Part shown: positions 23,906 to 35,982 of the stretch, piece after piece
How positions within the stretch are numbered: position 1 is the stretch's first letter
Layout of the letters: each line of letters begins with the position of its first letter
Source of the DNA: Cheiracanthium punctorium
Lineage: Eukaryota > Arthropoda > Arachnida > Araneae > Cheiracanthiidae
Length of the DNA stretch: 64,000 nt
Direction: 5' to 3'
Assembly (NCBI GenBank): GCA_038373885.1
Contig: JAWZYV010016975.1
Location: 1 to 64,000, forward strand
Position numbers and translations under genes: made by a program
The notes under the pieces: model-generated
Seen by the model: the letters and a program-made list of their open reading frames with translations, nothing else
What the model was told of the DNA's origin: nothing
Database searches by the model: none

Positions 23906-24007
23906 AAGAAATTTTATTGTAAATTGTTATTAAATACTACTCCAATAGAAACAAAAAAAAAAGCATGAAGGAAAATGTGACACTTTGGACATGCATTTAC
24001 ACTTTAT

Positions 24008-24245
24008 TGAAATTGTTTGTGTGATTATGGTAACACTATGCTAGGGTGATCTGCCAAGGATGGGGGTGCCTTGGTAGGAGGACTTTTTAAGGGGTTTTAA
24101 TGCATATTCACGTTACATCTGGAGAAAACCTACCAAAACTCCAGGCAGTTAGATCGACAGCCACGCGATGAGACCCAAACACAGGACCTTAATACTTTGG
24201 CCATCTACCATTTTCAGTGACATAATAATCCCTGTGTCATGGAGA
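24008..24245 (-). repeat. tRNA-derived SINE, copy 2
   Basis: About 80 percent identical by eye to the copy at 23660-23905 and in the same orientation, about 100 bp further on. It has gatctgccaaggatgggggtgcc and ttaaggggttttaatgc in common. The B-box region is more decayed. Confidence 0.7.
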
Positions 24246-24854
24246 GGCAAATAATACTCGAAAGAATTATACAGTTTTTAAAATAATAGACAGTTTTACA
24301 AAGATAAAAACTTCAAAGTCTTAAAAAAGAACATAGAATTTTAATTTTCTGCTCATTAAACAAAATCAATTACATTAAGTGATAACTGAACATGTAAATT
24401 AACGTTTAAAATCATGTAAACAAAACAATGAAAACAATTGTTATAAAACAGCAATATGTGGATAAATTTAAGTAAGTAAAAATTGATTCCTTTGGCTGTG
24501 CTAATTCATAAAACCTATGACAAACATACTTAATTTGAACATTTATAATTCCATTACTCAGTAAATAATTAACATAGTTAACACTTTCATAACTATATAA
24601 ATTAATTATATTCTATAAAAATTTTATTAGAGTTAAATTCATTTTATTTCGCCTCTATTTCAAAAGAAAAAAAAATCAACATGCATCTTTCTTCAAACTT
24701 CAATCAAAAGTAAATTTTAAAAATCTTGAACTTAAAACAGTGGTTTTTTAAATGAAAATGGAATACAATCTTATCTAATAATATTTGCCTCAAGCTTGAA
24801 TCAGAGCATAAAACTGGACTCATAAATAAGGACAATAATCAAATGCAAAAATTG

Positions 24855-25190
24855 TCCCGCAGTGGTCTGGGCGCTAAACTCTGTTCCCATAAGAACACGG
24901 CAAGTGAAGCAGCATCCGATTTGGCCAATGCTTAGGAGGGTCATCTCCCTCTCGGCTTGTCTGATGTGGGTCTGTGTACGCTAATGGGAGCTGGTGCACG
25001 TAAAATCCGTCGTGGCTCCAATGTCCTCCAAGTTGTTAAAGGATACCTCTGGGGGTTGGTCCCTCATCTGGAATCGGTTCAAAATTAGGGACCAACAACT
25101 AGAAGTCCAACCCCCTTGGGGGCACTGGAACCCCTCTTTCCATGGATAGCGTCGTCTATCATGGAAACGAGAACAACAACAAAAGCAAAA
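24855..25190 (+). repeat. Probable second SINE family
   Basis: Begins near gcagtggtctgggcgctaa, which resembles an A box, and ends in an A/C-rich tail (aacaacaacaaaagcaaaaa). A ggttcaaaatt B-box-like string is about 200 bp downstream, too far for a normal promoter, so the assignment is tentative. No reading frame of note. Confidence 0.45.
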
Positions 25191-26172
25191 ATTAAAAATG
25201 ATGCAAATATACTGACCTGGACATTTTTTCTGAATTACGATCGAACTTTGTTTAACAGAGCTGAATTAACCACTGAGTTAAATTTTACTAAACACACCAA
25301 GAAAATAAATAAATATCATTTTACGGCATTTATTCCATGCTTGCTTACATTCTAAGCCTGGCGGCAATTAAACCTCACAAAAAGCTATATCAATATTTTA
25401 TCGAAAAACTGTACTAGAAATCATCCGATTTGGACTTAAAGATTTTACAGTACTACAATTTAGTGCTTAGTGTATGATGTATAAAATTTGTTTTTAACAA
25501 TACAGAATGCTCCAAGATGCATGAGGAGTTTTATTATTTACAAAATTCTGTAATTTAAAAAAAAATGTTTTTCAACAAGTAATTAAAATTTGTTATATTA
25601 CAAAACTTATGAAAAGTTCTATTTTTTAATGATTTATTCTTTATTTTCACTTGTACATTTTCATTTTGTGTATTTTGTAAGTTAATATTGCATATCTTTA
25701 AAAAAATCATGTATCTGCATGTCGTATATTTACATTCTACTATTTATGACAATTTGCATTGAATTTAAAAAGTTATCTGGTTAAATAATTATCAGCTTTG
25801 TTGATGATTTTTAATCTGCAGTTTTGGGTACTTACATATTATCGCAGTAGTCCGCCGAGACGAGCGATTTTTTGCAAGATACATGCCAGACAAATTAAAT
25901 TATTGATGGTTCCGAATACAAATGGCAACTGTTTGCCGGCACATTTCATGAAAAAATAATTTGGTGGGAATGACTGCTGGGATAATATGCAAGTACCCAG
26001 TTTTCTGCAGATATGCAAAATTCCAAAATAATTTTTCCAAAATATTCAAAGTTTTACAAAATATCTACTTTTTAGACAAACAAACAAACAAACAAAAAAC
26101 AGTGAGGGTTTGAACTGACAAATGTTACAATTAAAGGATTTCTCATCTAATCTTGAAGTCAAGTGCGGCTCC
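25191..26172. other. Maverick-like interior, middle part, no gene recognised
   Basis: AT-rich and noncoding apart from the dispersed repeat at 25860-26040. Confidence 0.5.
25860..26040 (+). repeat. Dispersed repeat, copy 2 (unnamed family)
   Basis: Same-orientation relative of 815-1010. It shares gcgatttt, attattgatggtt and catttcatgaaaaaataa. Its position inside the Maverick-like element shows the family is not tied to one host element. Confidence 0.55.
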
Positions 26173-26180
26173 GGTGAGGG

Positions 26181-26681
26181 CAGGGTGCGAACTGAACATT
26201 TTCTCCAAGGGGGGACATTTGAAAGAAAACATTCTCCAGGGGGGGGACACTTGAAAAGGAAAAGGAGAGAAGATGCAAATGCTCCTTTCACATGATATTT
26301 CTTGACAAATGCAGTCGCCGGCACGTGTGGAACTGACTTATATTCAAACAAAAGTCATCGATTGTCTGTTCTATGGAATCACAGATACACAAGCTACATA
26401 CAGTGTACCTGTATTGGATGCCACCTTTGAGGGTTTTTAGCTTAGAAAAGAGACGAAATTTTAAGGCAGTCGCCTTAGAGTATAGTAACAAACGATAACA
26501 TACAACCTTCATTTTGACTTCTTGACTGCAATCCCAAATCTTCACTCACTAGTTTAACATTTCTTCAGCAGGGGATAAATAGTATCCCTGGCAGGGATCC
26601 ATTAATATTTCTCTAGCCAGGGATATTACATTCTTCAGCCGGGGACAATCCTCGGCATTCCCCCCATCAATTCGCACCCTG
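26181..26681. mobile_element. Nonautonomous hAT-type element (501 bp)
   Basis: Termini CAGGGTGCGAA and TTCGCACCCTG are perfect inverted repeats. The 8-bp duplication GGTGAGGG (26173-26180, 26682-26689) is exact. Interior with G/C runs and repeated ttctccaagg/ccaggggg segments but no transposase. Confidence 0.9.
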
Positions 26682-26689
26682 GGTGAGGG

Positions 26690-28472
26690 GGTTATGAGGC
26701 CATGGCACCCTCCGAAAATATTTTTACAACTTTAAATTCTCATACTTCATGATTTCCCTCGTTCAATACGTATTTTGAACAATTTATAGACCTATGTAAA
26801 AAGTTCAATGACCCCTCCGAGAATTCAGTCTAGAGCCACCTTTGCTTGAAGTTTCCAAATAAGGATTAAACATAAGCACAAATCTCTTTATTATTTTACC
26901 AAAATACCATAGTACGTTGAGCCATATTAAATGAATAGCTAAGCCTCAATATACATCCTACATTTTTTTTGGGGGGGGGGGGACCAAAATTGGCGATAAA
27001 TGTAATATGGCCTTGAATTCTGTTATACATTCTGTTTTTAATATTTTCCATAACGTTTTAATAACATTTTTTTTTTGTTGTTGTTAAAATGAAACGAGGG
27101 GTTGAGGGTTTTGGAGCCCCCCCCCCCCCAGACAGAAAAAACAATTATTAGTTAATATTTTTTAAATCTATATTGTTTAGATTCTTAACCCTAAATTTTT
27201 TTAACAAATATTCAAATTTTACTAGTGTCTCCAGTTTGAAAACATGTTTGGAAAAGCAATTTCGCAGCTACTCTCTTTCTTTGGCACCGTCAAAAACGGC
27301 ATTATATGCACGAAAAATCAAGGTTAGATGTATATTGAAGCTGCGCCAAATAAATATATCCTGATAGCGACAATCTTTCAGAACTGTTGGGGGAATAAAT
27401 ATGCCGATTATTAATACTTCAAAATGTAAAACAAAATTTTAATGTAAAATCCAGTATAAATCTTCAAAATCCAGTTGAGTTGGCAGTTATGGACAAAGCT
27501 TAGTGAGTAGTTGTCGTTAAAAAACTTACTCAAAAGTCCAAATCATTTGCAGTGCAATCACTCAGTGACTTAGGTGAACGCACTTGTAATTTAATTATTC
27601 TGTATTAGCTATGTTTTAATTAAATATCACAGTTTCTATTGTTTTAAACACAAGCAATAGTAAAATTTGCACATTTAAATTAAAAATAGGTTTAAAAAAT
27701 CATAAGGTGAGAAAACAATTTCCATATTTTTAAATACACAAAAAATTAACAAACTACAGGTAAACTTGCAATGATAATAAGAAATTTATAGTTGTATTCA
27801 ATATAAATTACATATTCAGAAGTTTCTAATGTGGCTAATTCTATGTCAAATAACACCGTGACAAAGAGTTTACATTAGCTATAAATTTAATTAGCCTAGC
27901 AAGGATAAAAAAAATTAAATATCATTATTATAAGGAACAGACATTAGAAAAGTTTTTTTTTCTTCAATAGAAATCGCTCCAGCGTATAAATATTATCTTT
28001 GTTGATAAGATTACTGTTAATAATGATAACTTAGAGCATATGAAAAAAAGAAAAAAATATATACTAAACTGACTAATATTTGACTGACTATCATGCAAAA
28101 TTATACTGCATCATAAAACCTTTTTAAAAATTACACTATAAATTAATAATTAACAATTTATAAAATAAAAGTAAAGCACATTTAATAATTTTTGTTTAAG
28201 TACTCATTATCACGTTAAAAAATATTGAAAAAAACCCACTAGTACACGGCTAAAAAATGCTAACATTACGGACGAACGATGTTTATTTACATATACGTAC
28301 ATACTCAGACACCACCGGCTTAAAACCTGCAGGATACATATTGGCGATAAACTGCTAATACCTACAGGGTCCGTACTGGCGATAAGCTGCCAAAGCTAGT
28401 CATACCACTTGCGATTTGTTTAACCAATCAGGAGCATTCATTTAAAACACTATGTGGGTATTGTGAATATGC
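26690..28472. other. Maverick-like interior, right part, no gene recognised
   Basis: AT-rich, with G and C homopolymers near 26968 and 27119. Short frames only and no motif recognised. Confidence 0.5.
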
Positions 28473-28768
28473 TTGCCATTCACGTGAAGAGAAATTCGGT
28501 GTTGCCACCCCGTAAAAAAATACCCTCGTAACCTTTCACGAAAATAAAACGAAACTAATAGCAGACTCCATATCCAGCAAAATACAACTCAACCATACAG
28601 GAGGAAAACACCTCAACCAGCAGCAGGAAAACAACTCCACTCAACCAGCAGCAGGAAAACAACTCAACTCCACTCGTGACGTCATTTCCCGCCACGCCCC
28701 CTATGACGTCATGACCACTCCCCCTTGATGACGTCACTTCCGCCGCCGATAGTGGCCTGATTACTACT
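28473..28768 (-). repeat. Right terminal inverted repeat of Maverick-like element
   Basis: Inverted copy of 20705-20992. It has three TGACGTCA palindromes (28677, 28704, 28729), one more than the left repeat because of a small insertion, and the same GC-rich boxes. Confidence 0.88.
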
Positions 28769-28774
28769 AATATG

Positions 28775-31700
28775 CATGAATTTTTTCTGGAATAAATTTC
28801 ATCTTAAAAGGCATGAAAGCAAAACTGTGTTTGACATTTATTTATTGAACGTTATTTTTTAGTGATAATGAATGGAATTAAAATATAAAATTAAATATAC
28901 TTCTATACGAAAATGAATTAAATTATACTTCTACTTTAAGGTGCATTCATATATTACTGCAAAAAAATGTGTTGCTATTGTATTAATTTACTTAACAGTA
29001 TGCAATTTAATTAAGAAATTATGAAAAGGACTTTTAAAAGATGGTATAATTAATCTATGCACTATGATTTAGAAAAAGAATGATTTGCTTAAAAAAAAAA
29101 GTTTTTCAAACTGATTATCGCTTAATAAATTTCTTTTTGGAGTATTTATGCCTGCAAAGTCTTTCGACAGGAGCACTAGTCTTCAAACTTATGTTAAATT
29201 TCATGAAAATTTCTTTTACTGTCGGAAATGAATTTAGAACTTTCAAATCTGTTGATTTTTCGGAAAGAAGCTGCAGCAATTAAAGTTCAACCGCATTTTG
29301 AAAATTTGTAGTGTATGGTTCGGATCATTGAATTCAAACCCGTCATCATCATTCGTAGTAGTTTTTATCTTCAACCTCTCTCGCATCACTCTAAAATTAC
29401 TTCATTTTGATAAAGACAAAATTAAAAATTGAAAAGCTTACTGAAATGTATCATTTATTTCATCTGAGCTAATAAAATAAAATCTTAAATTATGATAAGA
29501 AGCATAAATTTAGGGTTCAAGCTCTTAAAGCGAATTTAAACGCGTATCTAGAATTTTTTAATACAGACATCAATGGTGAGGTTTAAATTTTTGAGAACTC
29601 GAACACGATCCATCCATGATTCTAAATATAAGATGAGTAAATGATGAACAATTAAAATTAACAAACAAACAAAAACAAAAAATAAAATTAAGGTTTACTT
29701 AGATTTTCAAACAAGACTTTTTTTTTAATAAAACTTCTTTAGGCACGTTGAGAGTGAAATTTCTAGGTCGCGTCACGGGCAATAGCGTCATGATGAGGTG
29801 GGACGATTTTGGATGTCTGTGTGTTTGTCATTCGTGTAGCGGACTAACTATATGACCGAATTGCACCAAACTCTGCAGGGGGGTTCCCAAGCATACCGGA
29901 GTTTGTACCTCGGGCGTAGTTTTTTAATTTTTGAATTAGTTTTTGAATTATTTTATATTTTACGTTGTTTTCGACCGTTTTCTGTCTTTGCCCTCCGAAA
30001 AAGAAAGCTTCCGATAGTCCTACAGAAAAAATAATTACACGATCGGAAAGAGGAAAGAGTTTTCTTTCCAAAGAGACCCTCATTTTTGAATCAGCTGCTT
30101 TCCCAATTTTTGATAACTAAAAATCGACAACCCTTTTCTCAGGCAAATTCGGGTGAATTTCAGAACGAGGAGCCCATCTCAACACGCATCTAAAAAGCTA
30201 TGGAATATTTCGACTAAAAAAAATAGACTGTTACGGACAAACTGCTCAGCTTTCGTTTAAAAAAAATCAAGCATCTAGGATAATTTTTTGATCAGCTAAA
30301 AAATTAATTAGTAAAGCCGGTACGAAACTAATTTGAAACTTCCGAAGACAGAAGAAGGAATTTTTCTACTAGCTTCACTTTACATCAAAATGAAGAACCA
30401 GTGACGGAATAATTCTTTCCTCCTGAGAGTGTGTGGTTGGAGGTCCGGAAAAAAAAATAAACATCCTTCTGTATTTATTTATTTACTGTTTTTTTTAAGT
30501 GAAACTTTTTAATACTATGCCTCAATCCTTTGACTACCTACAACATCTCACTTTTGATCTGTTTTCAAATGTTATCTTTAATTTTTATCTCTGACTACTT
30601 ATTTGACAATCGAGCAGATTTTAATCAATCTCGCCAAAGAAGTTTCACTTCTGACACGTGTACTCTCTACACATGCTCTTTTTTTTTAAATATATGTATA
30701 TTCGTTCTCTCTCATACTTTTTTTAAAAAGTAGGACAAGCATGGTTTGATGGAAAGAGAAGTAAATATGACTTGCAGAGCATTCAATTAAAAAAGACGTT
30801 GAAAACCTTGTATATTAATATTTATGATTTATTGAATTCAGTTTAACATTTGAACAAAAGAACTCAGTCAATTTTATGATAAGATTGAAGTTTTACCTTT
30901 AAGCGAGAGAGTTTTAAAATTTGTAGTGGTTTTGGGTGTTCCACTTACGATAGACCTTTTGGGTTGGCAAAACTGGCGCTGCGCCTTAACTTTCTCATTT
31001 GCATACTAGAGGCCAAGGCCCCCAGACTCGCTACACTCGCTTTTCATATGAGGCATTCGGCCCTTAATCGGGCTTATTCGTAAAAAAGACATAATTTCAA
31101 CAGAGAAAACCCGAAGATTGGATCAGATAGAATGTTACTGAGCTAAGCTACACATTGCTTAGTTCTTGCATCTTCATTGGTACATAAAAATTTAAACTTC
31201 ACACTACAGTAGACCCCCTACCCCTCATAACACGGAAGATATTTTGTTATGGGAGTCCGTGTTGTACGGGTCCTGAGCTATACTCCACCTGGAGTGCGGA
31301 TTCCGCTTATAATCGCTGGAAAAATTATTTGTACTCCTCAGAAACACAATGATATTTAATGTTGCCATTCAAAGGTTACACTAATTAGGAGCTAAAGCGT
31401 AATAAAATAAGAACATATGTTTCAGCTGTATTTTTAATAATGTAAAACCTATTGGACACCTTGCGAATTTGCCACCCATGGCGATTTTTCATTATTTGGC
31501 GACTTGCGTACATGTAAAGTTAATAAAAGCTACGGAACAGATAGGATAGCTTGCCACCAATGGCGACTTTTCATTATTTGGCAATTTACACATGCTCACA
31601 ACCTATATTTACTGTTCATTTAAGGTTACGGGAAAACCGTTATCCATACTTTCATTTACATAATCGTTTGCAGATTGGCGTACTTAACACCTCGAATTAT

Positions 31701-32018
31701 TCCATCTCGTCGCGCTAGCAAATATCCAAAGTGTACTAAAACTGCTTTAATGGCATAGTTAACGCCAAATATTTCTACTGGTAGCAAATAATCCAGCTGG
31801 ACGAGAACCGGCTTTAAAATAATCTGCATTTTAATTATTTTTCATTTTCAAGATATTAGTTATTCTGTTTTGGAAAAACGAATAATCGCTAATTATAAAC
31901 TCCTGTTGTCTAAGCTAACTTACTATTTGAAAATCGTCAACTTTGTGTAACACATTTTGAGTTACTTATTTCATATAGTTTTTATTTTGGCGTAAAATGG
32001 GCGTAATTCTAACTCATG
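28775..32018. other. Noncoding stretch, no gene recognised
   Basis: AT-rich with only short frames. A pogo-like terminus CAGTAGACCCCC occurs at about 31208 without a partner. TTGGCGA-type motifs occur near 31490 and 31565. Confidence 0.55.
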
Positions 32019-32279
32019 TTTGTAAATTTCACGCGATTCTAGATACTTGGAAACGCTTTGTTGCAAAGGAATGAATGATTTTATGCCAAATCTGGCAACC
32101 ATTCTGTTTATTTTTTCAGCTTTTTATTAATATCTTCTAAAATAATTCGATTTTCGAAATTTAACTTAGCTCATCAGGTTCCTCGGAATTTTTCGAATCT
32201 GTGGGCACCTTAGTTGAAACTTAAACAACAAGCTTTGACAGCGCTAGCGGCCTTTACTTTTTTTTAGAATAGAGAGATA
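32019..32279 (+). repeat. Direct repeat unit, copy 1
   Basis: From tttgtaaatttcacgcg to agagagata it matches 32697-32983 with few mismatches. The second copy carries about 26 additional bases (atccctacggtttagg and onward). Identity suggests a fairly recent local duplication or an element with direct ends. Confidence 0.8.
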
Positions 32280-32696
32280 CCCAAATTAAATTTCATGCTG
32301 TTCTGGAAACTCGCGGAATCTTTTCGCAATCGAAAGATTTCGTTTTGTGTACACAGCTATTCTCATGTCCATGCAAACGATTTATTTGTGGGAAAAAAAA
32401 ATGATAATAAACTGTGTAATCTGGAAAATCTCTTTTAAACGAATTTGAATCCCAATTGTATGACGTCATATTCACTTGAAAAGGGTAATTTTGTCACGCA
32501 AATGATTTACTTTTTTGACTCTCGGAAATAAAATGGTGCTGAAAATAGCGAAAAATCACTTAAAAAGGAGGGAACGGGTAGATTTTCAGATTTTTAAAGA
32601 AGCGCAGATTGTTTTCTATATTTTTATACATGATCATGAAAATTTTCAAGCGGATCGTGCAAACAGTGAAGAAGTTATTAGGCTTTCTGTGTTAAC
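32280..32696. other. Spacer between direct repeats
   Basis: About 417 bases with no recognised gene; includes tgacgtca near 32462. Confidence 0.5.
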
Positions 32697-32983
32697 TTTG
32701 TAAATTTCACGCGATTCTAGATACTTGGAAACGCTTTGTTGCAAAGGAATGAATGATTTTATGCCAAATCTGGCAACCATTCGGTTTATTTTTTCAGTTT
32801 TTTATTAATATCTTCTAAAATAATTCGATTTTCGAAATTTAAATCAGCTTAGCAGGTTCCTCGGAATTTTTCGAATCTGTGGGTACCTTAGTCGAAACTC
32901 AAATCCCTACGGTTTAGGAGGAGATAGGTCCAGAAGCTTTGACAGCGCCAGCGGCCTTTACTTTTTTTTAAAATAGAGAGATA
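32697..32983 (+). repeat. Direct repeat unit, copy 2
   Basis: Second copy of 32019-32279, same orientation. Not TG-CA bounded and with no flanking duplication seen, so LTR identity is not supported. Confidence 0.8.
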
Positions 32984-33602
32984 AAGTTTGAAAACTTTTT
33001 CCACTGAGAATTGCACAACGACTCGCAAATTCATCTGAACTGGAAGCTTGATCCATCTCGTCATATAACTTCAGAAATACTGACTGGCTTATTTTTCTGT
33101 AACTTGGTAACGCATTTGAAATTGTTTATAAATTCTTTTACAGAAATCCAGTGAATATTACTCAAACATGTTTTTCTCCTTTTTCAGCTTCATTCACATT
33201 TGTGAATAAGTTATCAGGAATTCAGAAAGCCTCCTAGACCAACTATCATTAAACTAATTTAAATAGGAGCGTGAGATTTCTTCCCTTATCCTTGCTTAAT
33301 GTAACCTAAGCATCTCAAAAAATCCTAGCACCTCTTTAGTTACCATTTATAACACTAAAATAGAGCAGATGCAACAGAATTGTTTATGTCTTGAACTGAG
33401 AAAAAATTAATGCCAGCAGTCCTATTATTTTTGTTTATTAATTTTCCCAAACCAAGCTAATTTTGATGTTAGATTAATTTAACTTCAGAATGAAAAATGT
33501 ATTTTCTGTATTTTGAAAATAAAAAATACAACAGTATTTTGAAAATAGTATTTCTAATACATGTATTTGCGATACTGCGCAACTCTGATTATGAAAGCGC
33601 TA

Positions 33603-33786
33603 TGGGCGTCAACAGAATATTTTCCCCGGTGTGTGTGTGTAGGGAGGGGATTGGCAAAAATTACTTTACCATACCGTTACTATGATGGAAAGAGAAAAAG
33701 AAGAAGAAAACAGGGACAAAAAGGGCATGCAAAATCCAGGGAGGGACAAGTGCTCCCCCCCCCTTGTTCTATGTTGCCGACACCTA
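33603..33786. mobile_element. Nonautonomous element, GGCGCCGGCAG-type family, diverged copy
   Basis: Starts tgggcgtcaacagaatattt and ends tgttgccgacaccta. It aligns with the inverse of 40904-41098, sharing cagaatattt, atggaaaga, gcatgcaaaatccaggg and a C-rich tract. Termini are mutated and no target duplication is clear. Confidence 0.6.
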
Positions 33787-33792
33787 TGTAAA

Positions 33793-33910
33793 GCTGGCCG
33801 TTGCTATCCGGACCGGCCGGTGCCGATAGAATACAGACTATCCGCACCGACGGTGCCATTAGAATGTAGGCTATTGGGCCCGTTGTTTAGTGCTGCCATC
33901 TATACATGGT
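33793..33910 (+). repeat. Fragment of the 34522/43098 inverted-repeat family
   Basis: Shares gctatccggaccggccggtg, ggctatt-ggcccgtt and agtgctgccatcta with the repeats at 34522-34588 and 43021-43098. An extra 35-40 bp lies between them. A lone end with no partner visible. Confidence 0.65.
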
Positions 33911-35165
33911 TTCTTGAACTAATACTGTATATTTAGACTTGTATATTTATACAAGTTATATATATTTTACTGTGTAATCTGTGTTATTATACCTTTTAAA
34001 ATCAGTTTAAATTTCTGCCTTTATCTTTTTTTAAAGAAGGTTTAACGGTGCTAGTTTTGCCTATAAAGATGGTTTGATTGTTTTTCTAAGAAACATGCTT
34101 TTGTCAGTTTTCCTACTTAAAAAAAAAATAAATGAATAAATAAATATAAAAAAGTATTTTAAAATATTTAACTTAACATATAAATTATAGGTACTTAAAA
34201 AAAGTAAGTAAAATGATTTTTTCTTCATATTACAAGTGCTGTAAAATAATTTAATAATATTAAAATATTTTTTTAATAAATAGTAATAATATTAAAATAA
34301 TTGGCTGGCTTAGCTACCGCTTGGCGACTTCCTACTACTGGCACGCTTTTGTATCTGGCGACAGCCTTTCTTCCCTGTTTCACTTGGCAACCTCCTGATG
34401 GAAATATCGGAAGGGGAAATATCTGTGATTCGGAACCGGAACAGCCTTAGTGAATCAGGTGTATTTCAAATGAATCGGCTCTGTTCGGTACTCGTGATTG
34501 CTGTGTCGGGAAACGGCCGTTGCTATCCGGACCGACCGGTGCGGATAGCTTACAGGCTATTCGGCCCGTTCTGTAGTGCTGCCATCTACACTATCTGGCC
34601 AAAAGTATCCGGACACCCAGTGGTATGGACTTGGAGCGTCCTGAGGCACATATTTAGTATGATGTTGGTCCCCCTTTTGCATCGATGACAGCCTGCACAC
34701 CTCTGGGAAGACTTTGCACCAGTTTTTGACAGGTGACCATAGGAATTGACTTCCAGGCGTCCATCACGGCTGAAGTGAGTGCTTTCAGTGAGGATGGTCG
34801 ATTTGGCTGGCTACGTAATATGCGCTCTAATTCGTCCCAGAGGTGTTCTGTGGGATTAAGATCGGGGATCTGAGAAGGCCAATCCAGTTTTTGAACGCTC
34901 ATTTCGTCAAACCACGTCTGTGTAAGCCTCGATGTGTGAATGAAGCAGTTATCCTGTTGGAAGAGAAATGGGCCTTCCTCGTAATATTGCCACAGAGTTG
35001 GGTGTGCAGAATTGTCCAGAATGTCCTCCTACATCGCAGAGTTCATGTTTCCAACCACAAGAACTAACGGACCCAGGCTCAACCACAAGAAACGTCCACC
35101 ACCCATAAGCGTAAAGTTTTCAAAATTATTGGGGGGCCCGGCCCCACAACCACATATATTCACGT

Positions 35166-35838
35166 CAGTGGCGTAGCCAAGGGGGGGGGGTTAGGTGGGT
35201 CATAACTTTTTTTGCCATACAAAATGTATATTCTTCACTCCCTTATCATACACACGTATACATATTAGAGATGAGACGGGCTCAGCCCGAGCCCGAACCC
35301 GAGCCCGGGCCCGAACCGGGCTCGGGCTGTGTAATTCACAATTGCGTTCGGGCTCGTGCGGGCTTGGGCTCGTGAAAAATTTCTCCTTTATTAAACATAC
35401 CCCTTGAAATAGATTTTTAAAAGTGATTGGAATGAGGAAAACAAAAGTATACTTATTTTTAAAAAAATAGCGCCACGGGCGCCTAGAAGGTGCGTGAAGC
35501 TCTCCGAATATTTCAGAACGCGGGTTATATTGCTTAGTTAGTCATGAGATATGACATTATTTGATAAGCATGGATATATAAAGAATTAGAAAGTGCATTG
35601 AGAGTTTGCAACTATATTTGTCTTTAATTTGCACAAATGGCAAAATTCATTGTATTCTATCAATGAAGTAATTTGATTTTTTTTTTTTTTTTTTAATCTT
35701 TAGCTGAAATTTCGGGCTCGGGCTCCGACTTAAATAATATTACGCGGGCTCGGGCTTCAAAAAATGAGCCCGAAGTCATCTCTAATACATGTCGTAACCC
35801 CCCCCCCCTTCCATGAAAAATTTCAGGCTACGCCACGG
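35166..35838. mobile_element. Nonautonomous hAT-type element, nest level 3
   Basis: Ends CAGTGGCGTAGCC and GGCTACGCCACGG, with G and C runs just inside. The 8-bp duplication ATTCACGT is exact (35158-35165, 35839-35846). It lies inside the level-2 element and is interrupted by the level-4 element. Confidence 0.88.
35266..35784. mobile_element. Nonautonomous hAT-type element, nest level 4, GGGCTC-rich
   Basis: Ends TAGAGATGA and TCATCTCTA, with near-exact 8-bp duplications ATACATAT and ATACATGT (7 of 8). Sub-terminal regions are inverted arrays of gggctcgggc-type hexamers (35280-35370 and 35708-35775). The AT-rich centre has no coding sequence. Confidence 0.78.
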
Positions 35839-35860
35839 ATTCACGTACATATAACTTAAT

Positions 35861-35982
35861 CATAGCTGCCAACTACTACAGAATATAATTAACCACTTTT
35901 TCTACATGGTTTTTCGGCTTAAAATATATACTTTTTACAAAAAGTGGTTAATTATTATTTTCCGTAGTAGTTGGCAGCTATG
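35861..35982. mobile_element. Palindromic MITE (122 bp)
   Basis: CATAGCTGCCAACTACTAC and its inverse bound the unit, and the inner arms ttaaccactttt/aaaagtggttaa pair too. The flanks acttaat and acttaag look like an eroded target duplication. It sits in the level-2 element, to the right of level 3. Confidence 0.72.

Larger units (their letters stand above)
20705..28768. mobile_element. Maverick/Polinton-type nonautonomous element, 8.06 kb
   Basis: Ends read AGTAGTAATAAGGCC on the left and, inverted, AGTAGTAATCAGGCC on the right. They begin long inverted repeats (20705-20992, 28473-28768). The flanks carry an exact 6-bp duplication AATATG (20699-20704, 28769-28774). Long repeats, AG termini and a 6-bp duplication are established features of Maverick/Polinton elements. 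None of their genes (protein-primed polymerase, integrase, packaging ATPase, protease, capsid) is readable inside. The interior instead holds SINEs, a hAT element, a fold-back sequence and unclassified AT-rich DNA. Superfamily assignment rests on the ends alone. Confidence 0.72.
32984..34521. other. Noncoding stretch with repeat fragments
   Basis: No gene. It holds aatac-rich sequence ending in a hAT-like terminus gcaactctg (33500-33590), a nonautonomous element copy (33603-33786) and a fragment of the inverted-repeat family (33793-33910). Confidence 0.55.

Noticed and set aside
31206..31320. Second pogo/Tigger-like terminus (CAGTAGACCCCC)
   Set aside because: No inverted partner or transposase found; a single short terminus is not enough to call an element.
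20442..33590. A 13-kb hAT element with CAGAGTTG ends at 20442 and 33590
   Set aside because: The ends look like inverted partners, but flanking 8-mers (tttctatg and attatgaa) do not match, and the intervening DNA holds other complete elements. More likely two separate termini of one repeat family.
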